A DNA stretch of 64,000 nt, from NCBI GenBank assembly GCA_033980235.1, contig CM067064.1:3007001-3071000 (forward strand), in the 5' to 3' direction. A program made the translations under genes and the position numbers. Source of the stretch: Diadema setosum (taxonomy: Eukaryota; Echinodermata; Echinoidea; Diadematoida; Diadematidae). Below the pieces are notes generated by a model. It had not been told where the DNA came from and did no database searches. It was given only the letters and a program-made list of their open reading frames with translations. Below, in pieces: positions 11,901-25,200 of the stretch. Within the stretch, counting starts at the first letter, position 1, and every line of letters starts with the position of its first letter.

Positions 11901-14263
11901 AAATTGGCAACTGCATCAACCTTTTCTTCTTGCCCGCTAATCTATAATATGCAAAGGTAACCAACACTCTCACGCCATTGCATGTGGCAGCCCCCACATA
12001 TTACATAGCTGTGGGGAGGGAGGTTCTATGCACAAAATGGGCTTGATGCTGTTTTCAACATCCACTCAAATTATGAAATTTGACATTGTACTCAATTTAT
12101 GGTCACAGTGAGATACTCTTGACAGAACGATAAAACTCCTTGCTTCCATGTGGCGGGAGACACCCAGAGCAAACGTGCACCAGGAAATCTGGGTATGACA
12201 CTCGATCCTTCTTCCCCAAAGTCATGGGGAGCTAGAGTCACACCGTGAGCTACAAATTTCTGGAGCCAGCTGGTGTGCCATAAGTGGGAAACCTGACAAA
12301 ACTTCGATGGGAACAGCTTGGTGGAGACTGCTACCTTTGTAAGAAAAGAAGTAAAATTTCACTGCAACCACATGGACAGGAATGTCAAAGGATAATGTAA
12401 GATTTCACTGTTTGGTCGATCAGACGTGGATGCGCCCTTTCCTTGATATCAATTAAACAAATTAGCCGACCTCCATTTTTTTTTTTTCTTGTAGCGAATA
12501 ATTTGATTCGTATTTACATTATGTACAGAGAGGTACTTGAAAAAAAAATGTACAGTACTTAAATACAAGTTTGCTGAAAACATCCTTGTAACTGAATGTG
12601 CTTAAACCACCAGCAAAATTTGTGCCCACAGAAGTGACTAAATAGTATTCACAAAATAATATCACTCATATGCACTAGTATATACTATATTACAAATGGA
12701 GAATATATATATTGGACTAGAAATGACTATTGTTGAAATGGTAGCTCACTTATTTGACACAAACACTACAATATCTACACACTATCCTAATGTTTTTGTT
12801 TCTTTGTGGGTTTTTTAACTTTTTTTGGCACATTTTTCTTTTTATGAACATACAAAGAGAGTAATAGATTTGCAGTAAAATTTCTGCTTCAGTGTAATAC
12901 TAATATAATCAGGAATATATGAATAGCCACAAATTACAAATATACTTCTTAACTGATCAATATCATGCAACACATTGTAGAGATACCAAACTTGTTGGTG
13001 GTGCATGTAACATACCAAATATGGAAAACTACACAACACAACTCAATATATTCCAAGCTTCGACACAACACTATAATCAACAGTGTCAAAATTTCAGACA
13101 GAACACAAAAGACCACACAAAATTGAGCATTTTCATCTTATCACTGTTTCACTGAAAATATGTGAGAAATACTTCGAAAGCCATTCCTCTCATGCGATAC
13201 TAGAACACAGGGGCTTGGAAATAGAAACACAGCAAAACAAGTCAGACTGGAACACAGCTGGACCAGTATGTACAAATTTCGACATGATTTTCATGATGTG
13301 GAACCGTTGAATTTCATCACAGGATCTGCTGCTGCATGAGTCAGGAGATTTAATCCTCATGTCAGCATGAGGATGCTGCAGGATGGGGCATTAATACATC
13401 CACAAGAATCACAAAATAATTTACTGAAAATATCCCTCCTTAACATTCAGTTCTGCGCACCGTAATAGCCAAACTCAACAGAAAATATGGAATGCCAGAT
13501 TTTTACTCAGTATGCAAATGACGGTAAAAAAATGTATGTACAATCGAATGTACTTCATGTATTTTTTTCTTCTTCTTTTCTCAGCCAAGAATGGACTATA
13601 GCTAAAAAACAAAAACATAAAAATCATATCAACCACACATTGTTTTTGGAATGCTAAACCAGAAAAACTCTGTATTGGCTTTACTTTCAGAGGCAGGATC
13701 TTGCAATTCAGAAACATATTGCAGTGGATAGTGCATTCTGTCAGGAGGTAATTTTGTGCTGTTAATGTTCAGTTTTAATTTTCCTGTTAGTGTACTGCTT
13801 TTGATGATGTTTGTGTGTGCAGATGGGAAGGGGGTGGGGGAGTAGCCAAGAATACTGTCCCTGTACTGGCCCTATTGAAGAGCAGCAATAGTGAATAACG
13901 TCAGCTCACTGAAAGCCTCTTGGCTCATAAATATGTGTCTATGCTTTTGAATGATTTTTTTTTTCCTCTTTGATTTGAGTATATGTATGTGGAGTCTGCA
14001 AGGTGTTGCCAGCATGGCACTATCATGGCATGCTGTGGTCTAACTGATATATGGCCAGCCTGTACAAATCCTCCAATGTATGATATAGAATACTTTGATG
14101 ATATCAAAGAAATATCAAAGTAATAGGAGGAGTATGCCATCTGTACACAAGAACACTGACAAAGCTGAGGTTGACAACCCTGTGACCAAAAGAAATTGGG
14201 GTTATACACAATGACTGATGACTAATTCCAGGTGTGTTGTCAAATGTGTCTCTTGTGGGCTCT
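8953..14263 (-). other. HELZ: Putative long 3' UTR of the HELZ-type gene
   Basis: More than 5 kb of AT-rich DNA follows the HELZ stop codon (14264-14266, minus strand) with no coding exon, splice pattern or inverted-repeat element recognised. Several minus-strand AATAAA words and a cluster of Pumilio-type motifs support 3' UTR identity. Vertebrate HELZ mRNAs also have very long 3' UTRs. The exact end is unknown. Confidence 0.45.
10906..12518 (-). promoter_or_regulatory. Cluster of PUF/Pumilio-type elements (UGUANAUA)
   Basis: Read on the minus strand, UGUAAAUA occurs at 11021-11028, 11304-11311, 11448-11455, 11739-11746 and 12511-12518. UGUAUAUA occurs at 10906-10913 and 11287-11294. UGUANAUA is the established Pumilio binding consensus. 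All seven lie in the proposed 3' UTR, in the sense orientation for the HELZ mRNA. Counted by eye. Confidence 0.45.
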
Positions 14264-16289
14264 TCAGAAAATGGAGTAAAATCCGTCCTTGGTCTGCCTG
14301 TTGCCAAGGTCCTTGATGAGGCTCAAGGGATCTGGAGATGCTGTCTTGGTTCTTTCATCCTTCGGCCGTGTCTTGGACTTGGGCTGGGCCCTGAGTGCAC
14401 TGGCATAGGACATGCAAGGTTTGCCCTCTTCCTTGAAGTTGGTGGGGCTCGTGCTGGAGATGCCAAACAGGTTGCCGGTACTGCCCTGGCTATAAGGGGA
14501 AGATGGACTTGGAAGGCTCTCTTGGCTGGATAAGCTTGGGGTGGTGGGGCTGAAGTTCTGCATACCTGGTGACTGTCGGTAATTGTTGTAGTTTTCCTGG
14601 TGTTGGGGAGAGGGCGTGCTTGCATAGCTGTTGGATGCTGCCGGCCATCTCTGATGGCCTACAGAAGAGCGCATGCCAAGTGGACTGGCTGGGCCTTCGT
14701 CCTTGCTGACTGGTCGGAAGGTATGATCTTGGGATGCCCCAGCATGATGACCGTAGCTCACTTGGCTTGTAGGAGGGGCAAGGTGGTTTGGGTCTCCCCT
14801 TGGTGATGAGAGTGGACTGGTTCCATTGAATGGAAAGCTGCTCTTCTGTGGCTTGCCTAAGAAGGTGGAGTTGCAATTGCCAAATGGAATTGGTAGCTCA
14901 AGAGGACTAGCTTCAGGACTGCCATCTAGGAAGTTGGCAGGAGTACGCGGACTCAAGTCACTAACCTGCGGAGAAAAGTCCATCTTATGTGCAGCCTCAT
15001 GATCACGGTATGGTGGCATGTGGGAGTCAACTAACACATCAGGTGGCATCGAGTCCAGTGGACTGTACGGTGTCCTCCGAGTCTGCTCTTCGTAATGGTA
15101 GGCTGGTCTCTGATCGATGATTGCAGGGTCCCTCATCCTAGGCTGATGCCCTGGGAAATCCAGGGTATCCCTTGGGCTGCGAGGTCCTTTCACAATAGGC
15201 CAGGGGTCCCTATCCTTTGGAGCACTCTCAGTTGCATTCCAGTGGTTCACACTCTTGTTGAAAACATGCTGTTGTGAACTAGTGGCTACTGGCTCAGCTA
15301 CCTCAGAGTGCGACGAGTGCCTTTGTGGGCCTTGCTGATGCTGCATGGGCACTTTGCTCTGTGGGAGGATGTCACTCCTGGGACGCATGGAACCTATTTT
15401 TGGTGACTGAGATCTCTTGACACTGGCTAAGAAGTTGTCTGCATAATGTTGTCCTCTGGTCCTCAGCAGATAATTGTACTCCTCATTGATCTGCATTTCC
15501 TCTATTTTGGCGACAACTTCTTGTCTCTCATGGCCGCCACTCCCCCTGCTGGCTGCCTGCTGTCCCACCATGGGGCTCCCTGTGCGCTGGTCTCTTGCAG
15601 GCGATGCTGGCATCTTCTGCGTTGGTGCTGGTTGCTGAGGAACACCTCCTGGTGCCGGTCCATCCTTGGCAGTATTTCCCTGAGTCTTGTCCTGATTGGC
15701 CTGATGTGCTGGTGATCCTGAAGGCATGTGGGTGGGCTTCATGCCTGGTGGGATCCCAAAGCCACCATGGTGCATGTACTGATAAGGCACTGCAGGGTCA
15801 ATGATGGGATAGTGAGGGTGGAACGTGGGAAAGTAGGCATTGGGGTGCATCATCCTCAGGGGGAAAGGCATTGGCATTATGGGGACATACACGAGGCGCT
15901 GTCCCGTATAGGGGTCTATTCCCGGCACAGGGCTTGCAGACCGCACCAAGCTGGCACCTGCTATCGGGCTCGGAACCGTGCGGACTCCACCAAAGAAGGG
16001 CACCTGGCCACCAGGGACCTGAGGAGTTGGGGTGTTACTTGGAGACAGCATGCTGCGATGAAGACTCTGGTTTATGGCAGCCACACCGTGAGGTGGTGTA
16101 CCCTGTATGAAGGGAGCCCCCATCATCTGGTTGCGAAGTGCTCGAGGGATGAACTCTTTTGCCAGTGGGTTCAGGACATATGTCTTCTTCATCTCCACAT
16201 TGGAAAGCTGGGCCTGGATGGAGGCAAAGGTGCAGCCATGGAGGCTTCCATTTTCACTGCACGCTGAGATGAACTTCTCCCAAAGTTTT
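14264..16289 (-). CDS. HELZ: HELZ last coding exon: end of helicase core, PAM2 motif, disordered tail
   Basis: A 2026-nt exon. The acceptor TAAATGCAG precedes it, and it completes the arginine codon split with the previous exon. The first 30 residues finish the RecA-like domain. [11 protein letters not shown] then matches the PAM2 consensus that binds the MLLE domain of poly(A)-binding protein. The remaining roughly 620 residues are rich in Pro, Ser, Gln and His and lack recognisable folds. They end with a more conserved-looking basic stretch and the terminus DGFYSIF. In human HELZ the equivalent tail mediates CCR4-NOT contact; the same role here is inferred. Confidence 0.93.
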
Positions 16290-19200
16290 CTGCATTTACA
16301 AAGCAAGAGAAGAATCCGACACAAAACCTTACTAACAACATTCATCAAGTCAGCATTTGTTCTTTGAGTAAAGTATATAGTTGAGAAGTACCGTAGTTAT
16401 AGGTAAACTCGGCCTAGCGAGTAAACTCGGCCACTTGTAATGTGCGCGCTGGGGGCGGAGTTTACCCATAACTATGGTTATCCTTCCAAGAAAAGTTGTC
16501 AGAATACAAGCAGTATCATAAAAGCACAAGGTTTGTGAAAAGATGGAGTAGACGTGGAGAGAGACTTAGGAAGATTACGACTCTATAAATGTCTACGATG
16601 TGTCAATTACGACTCTTCATTGGATGTCTCTGAGAATGTAACTGTGTAGCCATAGGGGTAAACTGATTTATAGCAGGTTCATCATAATGATACTATGATA
16701 ATACACAATCTTTTTATAGCACATTTCCAATAATCAAACTGCAATGTCAGCTATACTTGGTAAAATCATTTCAATGATGAGGTCAAAAGAATATAGGAGC
16801 TTTTTGAGATTCTTTTTGAAAATAGCAAAAGAGGTGATGACTGGAATACTTTGTATCATCTGAGTGGGCTAGAAAGAATGTCAGCCTACACGGTACCTTT
16901 CATGAGGACAGTACACTTACATATCACTCATATCCAGTCTAAATCAAACATCTGCAAGAGATATGTCCTTGATGGTTCCATGAAACTTGCTCCTGCGACA
17001 ACTGCTCTAATGAAATATCTGCATGCTAAACCAAACATAAATTCTACCCACAAACATAACCCTAATCCTAATCCTTGCATCAAACTAAACCTAACCCTTA
17101 GTCCTTGGAGAAAATAAGACCGGAGCAATTGTCACAGGAGCATATGTCATGTCACAGTCCTTGATAACAGATAACAGATGCATTCCATGCACTAAATTCT
17201 TTGATCCCTTGGGTGTCACAGGAGCATATGTCATGTCACAGTCCTTGATAACAGATAACAGATGCATTCCATGCACTAAATTCTTTGATCCCTTGGGTGT
17301 TTTTAGGTATAGCTTACATTCTACATCAAACCATTTCCAATGTACCAATGGTAAACAATACAGAACAATATAACTTCAAGTTGTATGATCTAGTTAGCCA
17401 AATCAATAGAAGTGAATGAGAGAAGGGACATTCACAATTTTCTCAACCATGTAAAGCACCATCTACATAAAATGTTTTTGGGGATTGTTTTAGAGGAGAT
17501 GTGCCTCAAGCTGCGTGGTGGTTTGGCCTGTGAGACGCTGTGGAGAACTAACCTGCACTTGCCGATGGAACAGACTGAGATGGGATCGCCAACAACAGCC
17601 ACAAGAGACTGGGCCCTGGTGATGGCAGTGTTGAGAAGCTTGTCGTTGGACAGGAACCCATAGTCGGGCTCATCCTCGCTGGAGGACTGTGGAGGAGGTT
17701 CCTTGGACTTGCCTGATGACTTCTTGGGAGACCTGACGATCTGTTTACAGGTGTGATGGGTTCGGACTGTGCTGATGAAGAGTGCCCGGAACTGCTTGCC
17801 TGTGGAAGGATTACCAGGTGGAAGTTTGTTTCATTCCTTATTTGGTTTATAAGATTGTTGGACTGCAGTCATTAATATGGTTATCATAACTATCATCATC
17901 TTTAGATCATCCCCTTGGTCCCATTCATAGGCATCAGGTTGCCTCATCACTGCTTTCCCATCTAGCTCTGTCTGTTATCAAATCCAGATCTACCTGTTTC
18001 ACATTCTCCTTGATACAATCCATCAATATATCTATCCCTTTGTGACCCTCCCTTCCTCTTCTTCTCTCCTGCACTCCGTGATCTATCTAACCAACTTGCT
18101 CCCGTGAACTTGTTTTACATAACAAGTCATCAAAGCCTGTTACTCTAATCTTTTCTCTTGTCTCAATCACAATGACTGCAGTCATTGAGTCTCCTGACAG
18201 TATATCTCTGCCGTTTTTGTTTTCTTTACCTTGGACATTCATGACTCTCTCCACAGACACTGTGAAGAGCTTCCTCTTACGTAGCTCGTGCCTGATACGG
18301 AAGACCTGGTCTGCGTACGGCGTGACAACACCAATGCTATTCTCATCGCAGGTTCCCCATTCTCCGGGCCACCCTTTCTGAAGTTCCTCCACACGGTCAC
18401 AAAGCTCAAACACCTGTTGGAGGAATGATGGGGAAAAAAAAAAATGTCAAACTGTACATCACTGTGTTGCTTTGAAATTTCAGACAGTACTCTATTCATT
18501 TCATTCTTGCAGCAGTAAGTACATAGCAACCAGAAATAGCCAACTGTTATCTAAGTTCATTGAATCAATGTATTGAACCAAAAACCACAACACCTTAGCT
18601 TTTCATCCAGATACAGCAGCAAGACATCCATTATTTTTTGAAGGAAGGAAAAGAAGGAAAGCTGCTGAACATTCCATATCCAGCGTACAATCCACGTAGT
18701 AATGTCAACTTGAATTCCAACAGAAGGCCAACATTGATACTGTTGTATTGTTTCTACAATGACTTTGATGACCAGTTTTGGAGCCTGACAAAGATAATCA
18801 TTACCACAAGGAGATATCTGAATATCAAAAAGCTTGATGTCGTAGAAGAGACAGGCAGAAGAAGAGTTTGAGAGGGCTGGCTCAAGAAAGAAGGATGCCC
18901 CAATTTGGGAGAGAGATGGCGACAAGGTGAGAGAGCTATTGACATGAGAGCTGTGAGGTAATTCCAGCCCGGATAAAAACTGGTACGATGATGGTGATTA
19001 CCTCAGCATTGTTGTAGAAGGAAATGCTGTTCTTCTCCTGCACATCCTCTCCTCTGGCTGTGAAGAAGGTCAGAGGATACCACTTGGGGTGGCTTGGCTG
19101 CTTGCCCGAGGCCAGGAGCTTGCCCTCGTAGAAGAGGTCAGAGGTGAAGTCAACGATGGCATCATGAGAGCGATAGTTGGCGCAGAGGAGGATCTTGCAG

Positions 19201-22200
19201 GAGTGGTTGACGGGGTAGTGGTCATAGAGACGCTCCAGCAGGGATATGTGGAGTCTCCGCTCCCTCACAAATGGGCTGTGCACCTGGGGACTTATCTGGG
19301 GCATCATAAAGGAAAAGACATGCAAGACGTTGTATTCATCCATACGCAAGGCACAAGTCATGAAATGTACGAGGTGTTGCTAGCGTGAGGCAACAATGAG
19401 ATATGTCTGCAAAGAGTTCTGTGAGGCTTTCAGGAAGTTAAAATTTGTAACATTTCATTATGAGAACTGACAATACAGAAGTTGAGCCAATATACATGAA
19501 TATGAAACCGGAATTTAAAGCACCACACTTGGGTGCAAAACCCAATAGAGCATGCAAGCTGCAAGGATTTATATATTTAAGTCAGGATGACTGGATAAGA
19601 TATTACCTGATGTAGTGTCCAGAATGGAACTTACGATCTGCAACAACACATTACAGTGCCTACACTGAACTTCTGGGCATGTCAAAAATCTATATGGCTG
19701 CAGAGTAATTCAATCATCCAAGCTTGATCTTCACAGTGCAAAACTTGAAGCTATGATAAGTCTGACAACTAGGAATCCAGAAATGAGCAAGTACAACAAA
19801 GCGTTCATAACTTTCAAGTGATTCATGCTGAGAACAGAAGTTAAAATAGGGAATAAAACACAAGAGAGACAGACGTAGAGAGGGCATTCTGCACTCACCT
19901 GCATGTAGTCGCCTGCCAGCACAATCCTGGTGTTCTTGTTGGCCAGGGCTAGAGGCATGACAGTCTCGCACTCCATGGCTTGGGCAGCTTCATCCAGCAG
20001 GATGTGGGTGAAATAGCCCGACTCCAGCTTCAGATGGGTCAAGAAGCGGGACGTGCTCAGCGTCGCCACAATAACCCGGTACTTCTCAACCTCCTCCCGG
20101 GAGGGCATCACAAAGCGGTCCTCGCTTTCAGACAGGGAGCAGTAGAGGCGCACCACAGGGTGCACAGTCTGCACCCATCGATCCTTGAAGTAGATGCGGA
20201 GGGGGCGGGCAGCAGTGTTGCCCGACTCTACGAAGGAGTGAAAGTAGTCTCGGATGTACAGGTCAGCAGCACTGTGGAGGACGCATTGACAAGAGATGGT
20301 GTCAGCGTAAGAAGTAATTCCGAATTCTAGAAGTCTGCTGTATGGTAAATATATCCTTTATGTGAAATCAAACAATTCTCATCATGCCAAGACTGCATCT
20401 CCACACACAAAATATTTCTGCTCGTGATATAGCATGGTTTCAAAGTTTACCACATACACAAGTAGCACAAGGTCCTGTTTGTTGGTTAGATCTTACTAAA
20501 CTTAAGGCTGAATCTTCATACTGATTTTGAAATTTATTACCTATTCATGCCACAAACCCCAAGAAGCCTTGGTTTTGAATGATAGAATGAATGTTGTACA
20601 TACCTGTTTGAGTGTGTGCATATGAGAATCCTAGTGTTGGGCTGTTGAAGGATAAGCCTCGTGGCATGGGCCAGGGTGTAGGTCTTGCCAGTCCCGTACG
20701 GCCCCACCAGGAAGATGGGAGGCAGCTGGTGGTTGAGAGGCGTTGTCATGGCAACAATAGCCTCTCGCTGTTTGCTGTTCATCTGCATGTCCAGCTTGTC
20801 GCTCCATTGTCTAATGAGATGTTCAGACAAGAAAACATGAGAGAGTTGCTTGTTTGGGACTATTTTCACAACAGAGAACCATAACAAAAATATATTTCTT
20901 TTGAGCGATAGAACCCTAAGATTATGATTTTTGCAGCATGTATTCATTGACTTCAGCACACAAATTCATGACATCAGTGCCCTGTTGCCTAAAAAGATGC
21001 AATCAAACATAAGTTCGGTATCAACCAATTGGAACTGAGTATTCACAGACTTATGTTAGATCTCAACTTATTAAGCAACAGGGCCCTGGAAATCAAATGA
21101 TGACTGCAGTATATACATTCCTATGACATTGTAATCTCTACTTTACACAATGAGCTTGCCATAAACAACTCTTTGAACTACTAGGTAGTACAGGCAACTC
21201 CTGGTACAACGAGGGTCTCGGGGCCAGCAGTTTTTTTTTTTTTTTCTTGTTTTACTGAAATTTTCTTATAGCCGAACAAATATGTATATGAAGATATATA
21301 GATGAGAATATTGGGACCTGAATCTTACTTCGTTGTTTCTGAAATTTTGTCATAACCATGTTTGTTATAACAGGAATGCATGGTATTACTACTAACACTA
21401 GCAACATGTGTCACCATGCATGCTGTAATAGGGAGCTTTAGATTTTAGACGCGCGGACGTTCAAAGGGAAAAAAACGTGGTCTGAGCGTGCGCAGTAGCG
21501 CACGTCAACTTACTCAACGTCCGCGCATCTAAAATCTAAAGTTCCCTAATAACTACCAATAAAACAAAGGTTGTACAAAGTAGCAGTTAGACTGCATGGC
21601 CCGAATTCACGAAGGTGGTACAATCTTTGTCCATGGTTTAAACCATGGACAAAGATTGTAGTTTTGTAAAGCAGTCATTTCGTCAATGAAATGACTGATT
21701 TCGTAACAAAATAGGCCATGCGACACTTGGCGCCCCATGCAAAACTATGGTCTTTGTCCATGGTTTAAACCATGGACAAAGATTGTACCACCTTCGTGAA
21801 TTCGGGCCCATGCATTTATCTTAATGAAAAAGTAAACAACAGCATACATGGGCACACACACACACACACACACACAAACATTTGAGACCACACATATGTG
21901 ATAAGTAGGGAACATATTCAGTTGAACATGATGAGTAAGCTTAATTTTTCTCCTCTTCCTACTCACTTGTTTGGTGTCCAGGGTATCTTGGTGTTATTCT
22001 GAACGTCAGGAAACAGAATACTCATGTCTGGTACCTTGTCGACCGCATAGTGCATTTCGCATAGAGGGAGCCTGGGCAAAACAAATAAACAAGCAAACAA
22101 ACACCTCACATGAATGTGAAACAATTTTGAGGATGGGTGGGGTGGGAATGGGGTGGGAATGGTTCATTTCCACAAAATAAACTTGGGCTTTCAAACAACA

Positions 22201-25200
22201 AACACACCATGACCACACACAAAAATGTGATGATATATGGTAAAATAAACAAGGTACTTGAGGAAAATACAAAAAGAAAAAAGTATTTTGGATCACACAA
22301 CAGTTGTAGTAGAGTCATTCGTATGATGTCCATGTTTAGAGAGGTAAAATAACTACACACCTGTTCAGTTGGAACTGGATCTCCACCCTGATCTGGGAGT
22401 TGTCCTTGAGGTGCAGATCCTCCACACACTGTTTGCTGAGAGTCAGGTAGATGGAGTCCTTGCTCTTCTCAGTAATGGGTGCCTCATACACCTTGGCTGG
22501 CATCCCTCCCTCCTTGGTGGGGGCCAGCAGTACTGAGTTGCAGCTGTTGAGGACCAGTCTACCACCGGGCGTGTCCTCCGTCAGGTCATCTGTCAGGCGC
22601 ATGAGGGCAAAGAGCTGGCCGTCCTGGGCGTAGCGCACCCCGCTGTTCCGGGAAGGCACCAGCATGAAAGTAGAGGCCATCTGGAGGACCGTGCGGATGT
22701 TGAACCTGGAAAACAGAGGATGTGCAATGTACGTCATAATGCTAACTGAATATGTTACACAAACACCCCATGTTCACAGCATCAAGCATGTACATCAGCA
22801 CCTGTTGCATATAAACGAAAACAATTTCTACAGTATATACCAAAAGAAACTTTGCGTTAATCAACATTAACGTTTCATTAACGCAAGCGGTTTCACCTGG
22901 ATCGTTAGTAACGCAAAGTAACGATCGGGAAAATTAACGTTTGTAGTAACGATGAGTAACGATGAGTAACGATGAGTAACGATCCCTCACGCAAATTAAC
23001 GATGTTTCGTTAAAATTAACGATAGGTAACGCAAGAACTCACACGAGATTTTGGTTTTGAAACGAGACCTGGTGAAAGGACGACGTAGCCCCTGCCGAGT
23101 GTAGCGATTTAGCGGAGTCTTTTCGCGAATCGAATCACGATTTCGCGAATGGTTTATTTGCGATCGGCGTCACCAAAAACGCACGCCGGGCCACCAAAAA
23201 AGCCGGATGTTTGCCTTCAGTTTTGAAAATGAACAGCGGTAACTATCGGCTCCGTAAGCTGCTAGAATAAATGTCAGATGTTTGCTCTTAATTTTGGAAA
23301 TGAATAACGGCAATATTCGACTCCGTATTATACAAAAATAAATGTCGGATGTTTGCTCATACTTTTGGAAATAAATAATGGTAAGATTGAGCTCCGTACG
23401 GTGCTGAAATTAATGTCAGATATTTGATTTTGCGTTCGGAAATGAATAGGGATAAAATAGGCTCCGGAAGATGCTGAAATAAATGTCGAATGTTTGCTTT
23501 GACGGTCGGATATAAATGATAACGAATTTCAACTCCGTATACGATGATAAAATAAATGCCGGAAGTTTACTTTTACGTTCGAAAGTAAATAATAATAATA
23601 TTTAGCTCTGGAAGATGCTAAAGTAAATATCGAATTATCCCTTTGGCGTTCGGAAATGAATAACAATAATAATAAACTTCGTACAACGACAAGATAAATG
23701 TTGGATGTTTGCTTTTACTTTTGAAAGTGAATAGCAATAACATTCGGCTCCAGAAGATGCTGAAATAAATGTCAGATGATTGTTTTTACGTTCGGAAGTG
23801 AATAACAGTAATATTTTGCTCCATACGGTGGTAAATAACTGTCGGATGTTTGCTTTTAAATTTCGAAATGAACAACAGTAACATTTAACTACGTTTGATG
23901 GTGAAAGTTAATGTTTGCTTTGACGTTCGGAAATGAATAACAATAGTATTCAACTCCGTCCGATGATAAATAAATGTCTGATGTTTACTTTTATGTTCGA
24001 AAGTAAATAGCAATAACAATCAGCTCCGGAAGATGCTAAAATAAATGTTGAATGTTTGCTTTGGCGTTCGGAAATGAATAACAATAGTATTCAACTCAGT
24101 ACGATGATGAAATAATTGCTGGATGTTCGCTTTTACGTTCAAAAGTAAATGGCAATAACATTCAGCTCCGGAAGATACTAAAATATATGTCGAATGATCC
24201 CTTTGACGTTCGGAAATGAATAACAATGACATTCAGCTCCGTACGACGATGAAATGCCGAATGTTCGCTTTTACGTTCGAAAGTAAATAGTGCTCAATAA
24301 CATTCGGCTTCGGAAGATGCCAAAATAAATGTCAGATGATTGCTTTCGACGTTCGGAAGTGACAAGTAGTAACAATCTGCTCCATAATTAAGATGCTAAA
24401 ATAAATATCAGACATTTGCTATAAATTTAACATTTCGAAATGAATAACAATATCATTCAGTTGCGTTTGTTGGCAAATTTAATGTCGGATGACGTTTGAA
24501 TGTGAAAAACAGTATAACATTCGGCTCCGTACGATGCTGAAATATGTCAGATGATTCATTTCACTTTCGGAAGTGGACAGAAGTAACATTCGGCTCCTTC
24601 GATCATAAAGTAAATGTCGGGTGTTTGCTTTTGAATTTGGAGATGAATAACGGTAATATTCTGCTCTGTACGATGCTAAAATAAGTAACAGATTGTTGCT
24701 TGTACATTTGGAAATTATAAACGGTATCAATCGGCTCAGTTAGATGATAAAATAAAGAGCGGATGTTTGCTTTCACGTTCGGAAATGAATAAGGATGATA
24801 TTCAGGTCCGTAAGATGATAGAATGAATGCCGGTTGCTTGGTTTTACATTTGAAAATGATTAACGGTAACATTCGGCTCCGGAAGGTGTTAAAATACTTG
24901 TAAATGTTGAATGATTGCTTGAATTTCCACCAGAAATAAATAACGGTAATTTTTTTGGCTCTTTACGATGCTAAAACAAATGTCGGATGTTTAATGTCTG
25001 CAAATGCTCCCACTTTCTCATTTCAAACGTAAATTTTGACCAATTTGATAGGCATCAACTTTTATAATAATCTATTATAAGCCTATTTGCGAAATCTTAG
25101 AACTCAGAATAACGATATAAGATGATTAAATTTTCTCCTTATTTTAGATGTGGGTACCTGTATCACTTCAGTAATACTTGATATTTATTTTTCTATGTTT

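Larger units (their letters stand above)
16290..17552 (-). other. HELZ intron between exons 15 and 16
   Basis: Contains the short foldback at 16390, a degenerate telomere-like tract and an 84-bp tandem duplication, listed separately. Nothing else recognised. Confidence 0.75.

Noticed and set aside
15728..16267. 179-residue plus-strand frame
   Set aside because: It is the antisense shadow of the large last HELZ exon.
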